64,000 nucleotides of DNA from CALDTK01 sp963837005 (GTDB lineage: Bacteria > Bacteroidota > Bacteroidia > Chitinophagales > Saprospiraceae). Shown here in pieces: positions 59,376 to 64,000 of the stretch. Each line of letters begins with the position of its first letter. The stretch's first letter is position 1. The translations under genes and the position numbers were made by a program. The notes under the pieces are model-generated. The model worked only from the letters and a program-made list of their open reading frames with translations, searched no databases and had not been told where the DNA came from. Where the stretch lies: positions 124,001 to 188,000 of the forward strand of contig CAWIMC010000018.1 of the NCBI GenBank assembly GCA_963837005.1, in the 5' to 3' direction.

Positions 59376-62300
59376 ATGTGGCGGCGTTTATGGATGGGCC
59401 TCGTGCTCTGCGGTATCGTCGGCGGGGTCGCCGGGCGTGCCGAGGCGCAATCGACGCCTGGCGTCGCGTCGCTCTCCAATCTCGTCGATACTTTACTTCG
59501 GCCGACCGATACCCTAAGGTGGCCACCCGGCTTTCTCTTTACGCACACGCTACAGGCTTTCAGTGCCGGGGGCGAGAGTCTTTCGATCGTCTTAGAGGAT
59601 CGCCGGGCCTACCTCCGAGAGCCCCGGAGCGGCTGGCGACACCGCTACTTTCGTAAGGTGGCGCTTTCGCCGCTTCGACACTCGGCTGCGGGGTCGCCAG
59701 TCGACGTTCGATTCTGTCTTACTCACCTACGATCGCCCGACGTTCACCTTCGACGACGCCGATCGCGCCATCTCGATCGCCAGCTTCCAACGCGAATTTG
59801 GCGACGTTGACTACAGCGGTGTCTTCGGGCGGGGTTTGCGGTTTGGCAACAGCCAGAACCTCGTGCTCGACTCCCGGCTCGACCTCCAACTCAACGGCGA
59901 CCTGGGCGACGGCCTCACGGTGGCGGCGGTGGTATCCGACCAGAACATCCCGCTACAGCCAGAGGGCAATACGGTACAGCTCCGCGAGTTCGACCGCATC
60001 TTCGTGACCGTCGCGAAGGCGCCGCACAGTATCACCGCCGGGGACTATACCCTACGCAGCAACGCCGGCCACTTCATCCGCTTCGACAAAAATCTTCAAG
60101 GTCTCAGCTACCGCTTCGATGCCCAGGAGGAGAAGGGCTACGGCGGGCAGGCCAGCGTGGCCGCAACCCGTGGCGACTTCCAGCGCATTCAATTGCCCGT
60201 CGCAGACGGCAACCAAGGCCCCTACCGCCTGACGGGAGCCCGCGGCGAACCTTTCGTGATCGTACTCGCCGGTACCGAGCGCGTCTTTCTCGACGGTCGC
60301 CTCCTCGAGCGGGGCATCGACCGCGACTACATCATCGACTACAACCGTGGCGAGGTCACCTTCATGCCGCGCCTCCTCGTCAACCGCTTCCAGCGCATCA
60401 TCGTCGAGTACGAATACTCCGACCGCGAGTATCTCCGCACGCTCGCCAGTGCCGATGCGGAGTACCAGCTCGGCCCGGTGCGGCTGCGCGTACAAGGCTT
60501 GCAGCAACAGGACGGCTTGCGGCGGAGCGGCTCCGCGCTTTCCAACGAGGCACAACGCATCCTCGCGATGAGCGACGGCAGCCGCGGCGGCACGCTCGTG
60601 CCCTCGCCCATCCCCGTCGACGCCGACGGCAGTGCCAACCCCGTACAGTACCTCCGCCGCATCGACACCTCGGAGTGCGGCCGCGACACCTTGCCCATTT
60701 GGGTTCTCGCCGACACCACCCGCGAAAACCTTCAAACTTTCATCGTCAACTTTACGGACGTAGGCCAGGGCAACGGCGACTACGAACTCGCGTTCGGCAG
60801 CAGCGCCAACGGGGCCACCTTTCGGTTCGTGCCGCGCGACGCCGACTGTCGATCTCAGGGGCGCTACTCCCCCCAGCGGCTCGTTCAAACACCCCGCAGC
60901 CTGCGCTTGCTCACGCTCGGGGGCGAGTACCGCATCGACAGTGTCTCGGCGCTCGATTTCGAGGTGGCGCTCAACAGCAACGACCTCAACCGCTACAGCC
61001 CCGGCGCGGCGCAGGCCTTCGCCGGCTACCTCAACGGCGTCCACGCACGCCGACTCGGCGCAGCTACTCTGTCCTTGCGCGGCTACGGCGAGGTAACCGG
61101 TGATGGCTTCGAGGCGATCGCCCCGTGGCGGGCCGCAGAGTTCCGACGGCTCTGGAACCTCGGGGCCCTCTCCGCACAGCCGACCGCCGAACCCGGGGGC
61201 GATGTGTTAGCCGGCGGTCGCATCGGGCTGTCCACTAAAGCCTTTGAGCTCGGCTACGGGCTCGACGCCTACCGACAGGGGGACACTTACCGAGGCTTTC
61301 GCCAAAACTGGCGCACCGTCTACCGCCGGGGCAAGCTCACGGCCACTCACGCTGGCGATCTGCTCACCGCCGAACGCAACGTCGGGCAGGTCGACCAGCA
61401 GCAAACCGGCCAGTCGCGCCTCAGCGCCGAACTGCGACACGCTGGCCCCGTTTGGAATCACGCCGCTAGCGCCTCGCGGACCACAAGCGAGAACTACGAT
61501 CTAGTCCGGGACGACCGCTCTACCGCCGACCGGACCATTTTCGAGTGGTCCGCGTCGAGCCTGCGAGCCAGCGGCGATAGCGCTTGGACACAGTCCGTGA
61601 CCTATACCGGTCGCCGCGACCTGCTGACGGTGGCCGGGGCCGCCGCCGTCAACGAGGGTACCAACCACCAGATCGACCTTCAGGTCGCCAACCCGGCTAC
61701 CCTCCGCAATCGCCTCGAGCTGACAGCGAGCTACCGCAACACCGACCAGGGGAGCGGCGCCACGAGTTCCCGCATGACGCCGCGCAACTTTTACCTCGGG
61801 CGACTCAATCACCGGTTTACCTCGGCGCGGCAGGGGTGGATTCGGACGCAGAGCCTCGTGGAGGCAGGTAGCGGACAGGAGCGCCGCGTGTCGATCCAGT
61901 ATTTGCGCGTCCAGTCCGGCCTCGGCGAGTACGTCTGGAAGGACTACAACGGTGACGGCGTGGAGCAGCTCGATGAATTTGAAGTGGCGGTCTTCGCCGA
62001 CAGCGCCGCCTACCTCCGGACGGTCTTGCTCACCGACGACTTCGTCGCCACCAATACGCTCACCGTGACACAGGGCATCGACGTCGACCCCGGTCGCCTC
62101 CGCGGGGCCGATGCGGCCTGGTGGAAACGTTTTAGCGCAAGCGCAAATGCCAACCTCAAAAGACGTGCCCTCCAGTCCACGGGCTATGCGCGGCTTTTCG
62201 CAACCAATATCGGGCGGCAGGACACTACCGTTGTCGGCGACGATCTCGGATGGCGCAACGCTCTGTACTTTAACCGCAACCGCGATGCCTTTCGCGCCGA

Positions 62301-62916
62301 GTTCGAGTACCGACAGGTCGCCGTGCGCGGCATCTCCCTCCAGGGACTCCAACTCAACCGCACGAGCGGCCAGGCGCTCCGCCTTCAGCAACCCCTCGGG
62401 GACGCCTGGCGACTCGGGGTAGCCATCGAGCGGGAGTTGCGGCGCTCGGAAAGTGAGGCCCTCGCTCAGCGCAACTTCACGATTTTGTCGGAGGACCTCA
62501 TTCCGAGCGTGAGCTACCAACCGACGCCCGAGCTACGGGCCGAGCTGTCGGGGGGCTACCGACGGGGTCGCAATCCGGGTGGCGTCGAGAGCGTAGTCGC
62601 GTCGAGCGCAAAACTCGTGACGGACCTGCGCTTCAAAGAACTACCTCCGGGGTCGGAGCGACGCTCTCCGCTCGCCGGGGCCACGCTGCGGGGCAGTGTC
62701 GAACGGATCGTGCAGACCTTCGAGGGAGATGTCAACTCCCCGTTGGGCTTCGCGCTGCTGGAAGGCCTCCGTCCGGGCGAGAGTTGGGTGTGGAGCCTAA
62801 CCACCGACCAGCAACTGGGGCGTGCCCTGCAGCTGTCGCTACGCTACGACGGGCGCCAGCTCGGGGGGGGACGCGTGGTCCATACCGGACAGGCCCAACT
62901 ACAGGCCGTGTTCTAG
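59376..62916 (+). CDS. Very large outer-membrane protein of unknown function, one apparent frameshift
   Basis: About 1179 residues. A signal peptide starts at ATG 59376 (MWRRLWMGLVLCGIVGGVAGRAEAQ). The frame changes near 59655 (YFRKVA to FRRFDTRLRGRQSTFDSVLLTYDRPTF). The span is 3n+1, so one extra base. The body has FGRGLRFGNSQNLVLDSRLDLQLNGDLGDGLTVAAVVSDQNIPLQPEGNTVQLREFDRIFV, ITAGDYTL and many long amphipathic strands up to the end, with YVWKDYNGDGVEQLDEFEVAVF (EF-hand-like loop). It recalls large Bacteroidota barrels such as SprA-related proteins in style, but I cannot assign it. Mini-hairpins: 61294 (GFRQN) and 62129 (FSASA). Confidence 0.75.
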
Positions 62917-63072
62917 CACCGGTTCAGCGGACGATTTAGGCCCTTGGTCGACATTGTGTGTCGATATGAGTCCTAGGCGACCTAGTACAAAGTGGATAGA
63001 TGCTAATTTGCCGCGGCATCATGGGCGTTCTCGCAGGAGCCCCCCCCCCAACTCCAATCTCAAGCCAACCTT

Positions 63073-64000
63073 ATGTCACTTGTTTTTACTCGACTCGTGA
63101 GCCTCGTGCTCTCGCTGTTTTTTCTCGTCGGCACGCTCGCCGCCCAGACCTACAGTCCTTACACGCTAGAAGGCAGTGCAAAAGGAGCGAAGAAGCAGAT
63201 TCTGACAGTACGTGAGGCGGTCGTTTTGCCGAAAGGTAAAGCCTCCTTCCGCCTTGCCGTCCCCGCCCCTACCGGTGAGACGAGCGTCCTCGAACTTCGT
63301 GAGGCCTCGGTCTTCTCGCCCGAGATGCAGGCCCGCTACCCCGAGATCCGAACGTATCGTGGTTTCGATGTCGCCACGGGGCAGATCGCAGCCATCACGC
63401 AGACCTCCCGCGGGATCAACGCCTATGTGATGAGTGAGGCTGGCAGTTGGCAGATCGAGGCCGATGGCGCGGGCGAGGCCCTCTTGTCCTACGTTAATGA
63501 CGAGGACAGCAGCCTCCCCACGCCTACCTGTGGGTACTCCCCAGCCGACGATGTAGCCGCTGCCCTCGAGCTTGCTGCTTTCGCCGGTGGTAAGAGCAAG
63601 GTTGCGGCAGGGGCGAAGGCCCCAGTCCAGAAGCGGAAGTACATCCTGGCACTCGCCTGTACGGGGGAGTTTGGACAGCGTTACGGCGGGACCATCGCCT
63701 CCGTCAACGAAGCCTTCGCCGAGTCGCTCAACATCCTCAACGCCATTACGGTACGTGAGGTAGCCGTGGAGTTCGAACTTCACCCGGATAACGACCTCTT
63801 GATTTTCCTCAACGCCGGTACCGACCCCTACCTGGCCGCGGACAACGGGGGCAACATGCTGGATGAGAACGAAGCAGCCATCAACAGCCGGATACCGCCG
63901 GACCAGTACGACATCGGGCACGTCTTTACGAATGGTTGTAGCGGAGGTGTCGGTGGCATCGCCGCGGGACGTGCGTGCGCGACGAGCAAGGCCCGTGGCG
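63073..64000 (+). CDS. Reprolysin-like metallopeptidase, 5' part (runs off the window)
   Basis: 309 codons are visible from ATG 63073. Signal peptide FTRLVSLVLSLFFLVGTLAAQ; a prodomain-like part (QILTVREAVVLPKGKASFRLAVPAP, with a mini-hairpin encoding VLPKG); then the catalytic domain start KYILALACTGEFGQRYGGTIASVNEAFAESLNILNAITVREVAVEFELHPDNDLLIFL and YDIGHVFTNGCSGGVGGIAAGRACATSKARG. This is the M12B-like pattern before the HExxHxxGHxxG zinc site, which lies beyond the window. Expected to be a T9SS cargo. Confidence 0.88.
   Translation, partial: MSLVFTRLVSLVLSLFFLVGTLAAQTYSPYTLEGSAKGAKKQILTVREAVVLPKGKASFRLAVPAPTGETSVLELREASVFSPEMQARYPEIRTYRGFDVATGQIAAITQTSRGINAYVMSEAGSWQIEADGAGEALLSYVNDEDSSLPTPTCGYSPADDVAAALELAAFAGGKSKVAAGAKAPVQKRKYILALACTGEFGQRYGGTIASVNEAFAESLNILNAITVREVAVEFELHPDNDLLIFLNAGTDPYLAADNGGNMLDENEAAINSRIPPDQYDIGHVFTNGCSGGVGGIAAGRACATSKARG

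Noticed and set aside
160..63237. Mini-hairpin as a conserved protein motif (AFAKT, VLPEG)
   Set aside because: The same DNA word occurs in several frames and both strands and gives different peptides, so conservation is at the nucleotide level.
1..64000. tRNA or rRNA genes
   Set aside because: No cloverleaf with a TTCGANNC arm plus acceptor stem and no rRNA stretch was found by eye. A tRNA search program would be the decisive check.

Overview
The window is high-GC bacterial DNA that I read as a Bacteroidota chromosome of the Saprospiria/Lewinella type. The reasons are type IX secretion (T9SS) C-terminal sorting domains on several exported enzymes, a TonB-dependent receptor followed by a DUF4249 lipoprotein, DUF3667 and DUF6702 proteins, and promoter -7 boxes of the TAnnTTTG kind just upstream of genes. 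The genus is inference. No rRNA, tRNA, CRISPR array, prophage or complete insertion sequence was seen.

Layout. 0-4 kb: a T9SS cargo protein, an acetyltransferase, endonuclease III and two decayed Uma2-type nuclease genes. 5-13 kb: a class V aminotransferase, dihydrolipoyl dehydrogenase, RicT/PSP1, the DNA polymerase III delta-prime subunit, a tandemly duplicated toxin-antitoxin module and QueD. 13-23 kb: a GH9 glycoside hydrolase, a minisatellite, a TonB receptor/DUF4249 pair, and an ECF sigma factor with a membrane partner and a surface protein. 23-33 kb: PurD, a methyltransferase, RluF, a cytochrome/FG-GAP lipoprotein, DUF3667, and a radical-SAM/DUF4130 DNA-metabolism pair separated by a REP-like array. 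33-45 kb: AhcY, beta-barrel proteins, homogentisate dioxygenase, HupE/UreJ, duplicated lipoproteins, YidD, an esterase and DNA ligase. 45-55 kb: a glycosyltransferase, ABC exporter, Ppx/GppA, MBL hydrolase, a large hairpin repeat array, FabG and two more toxin-antitoxin modules. 55-64 kb: QueG, two response regulators, a secreted haem peroxidase, a giant outer-membrane protein and the start of a reprolysin-like metallopeptidase.

The most striking signal is not a gene. About 50 copies of a 14-16 bp element are scattered on both strands, mostly inside coding regions. Every good copy is a T-tract (TTTT) followed by a 3-bp stem closed by a GNAA tetraloop. The stem sequence changes from copy to copy but stays complementary (GGC/GCC, GCC/GGC, AGC/GCT, CGC/GCG, TGC/GCA, GGT/ACC). 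That covariation argues for selection or copying of a hairpin, not of a peptide or a fixed word. It resembles a miniature REP element (guide tetranucleotide plus hairpin) or a DNA-uptake-type word. Larger REP-like hairpin arrays (30.8-31.3 kb and 52.2-52.8 kb share one core) and minisatellites whose units also hold tiny hairpins point to a genome rich in structured repeats.

Caution: at least seven genes carry a single extra base that breaks the frame, and two more look one base short. This may be draft-assembly error, so I describe those genes as whole genes with apparent frameshifts.
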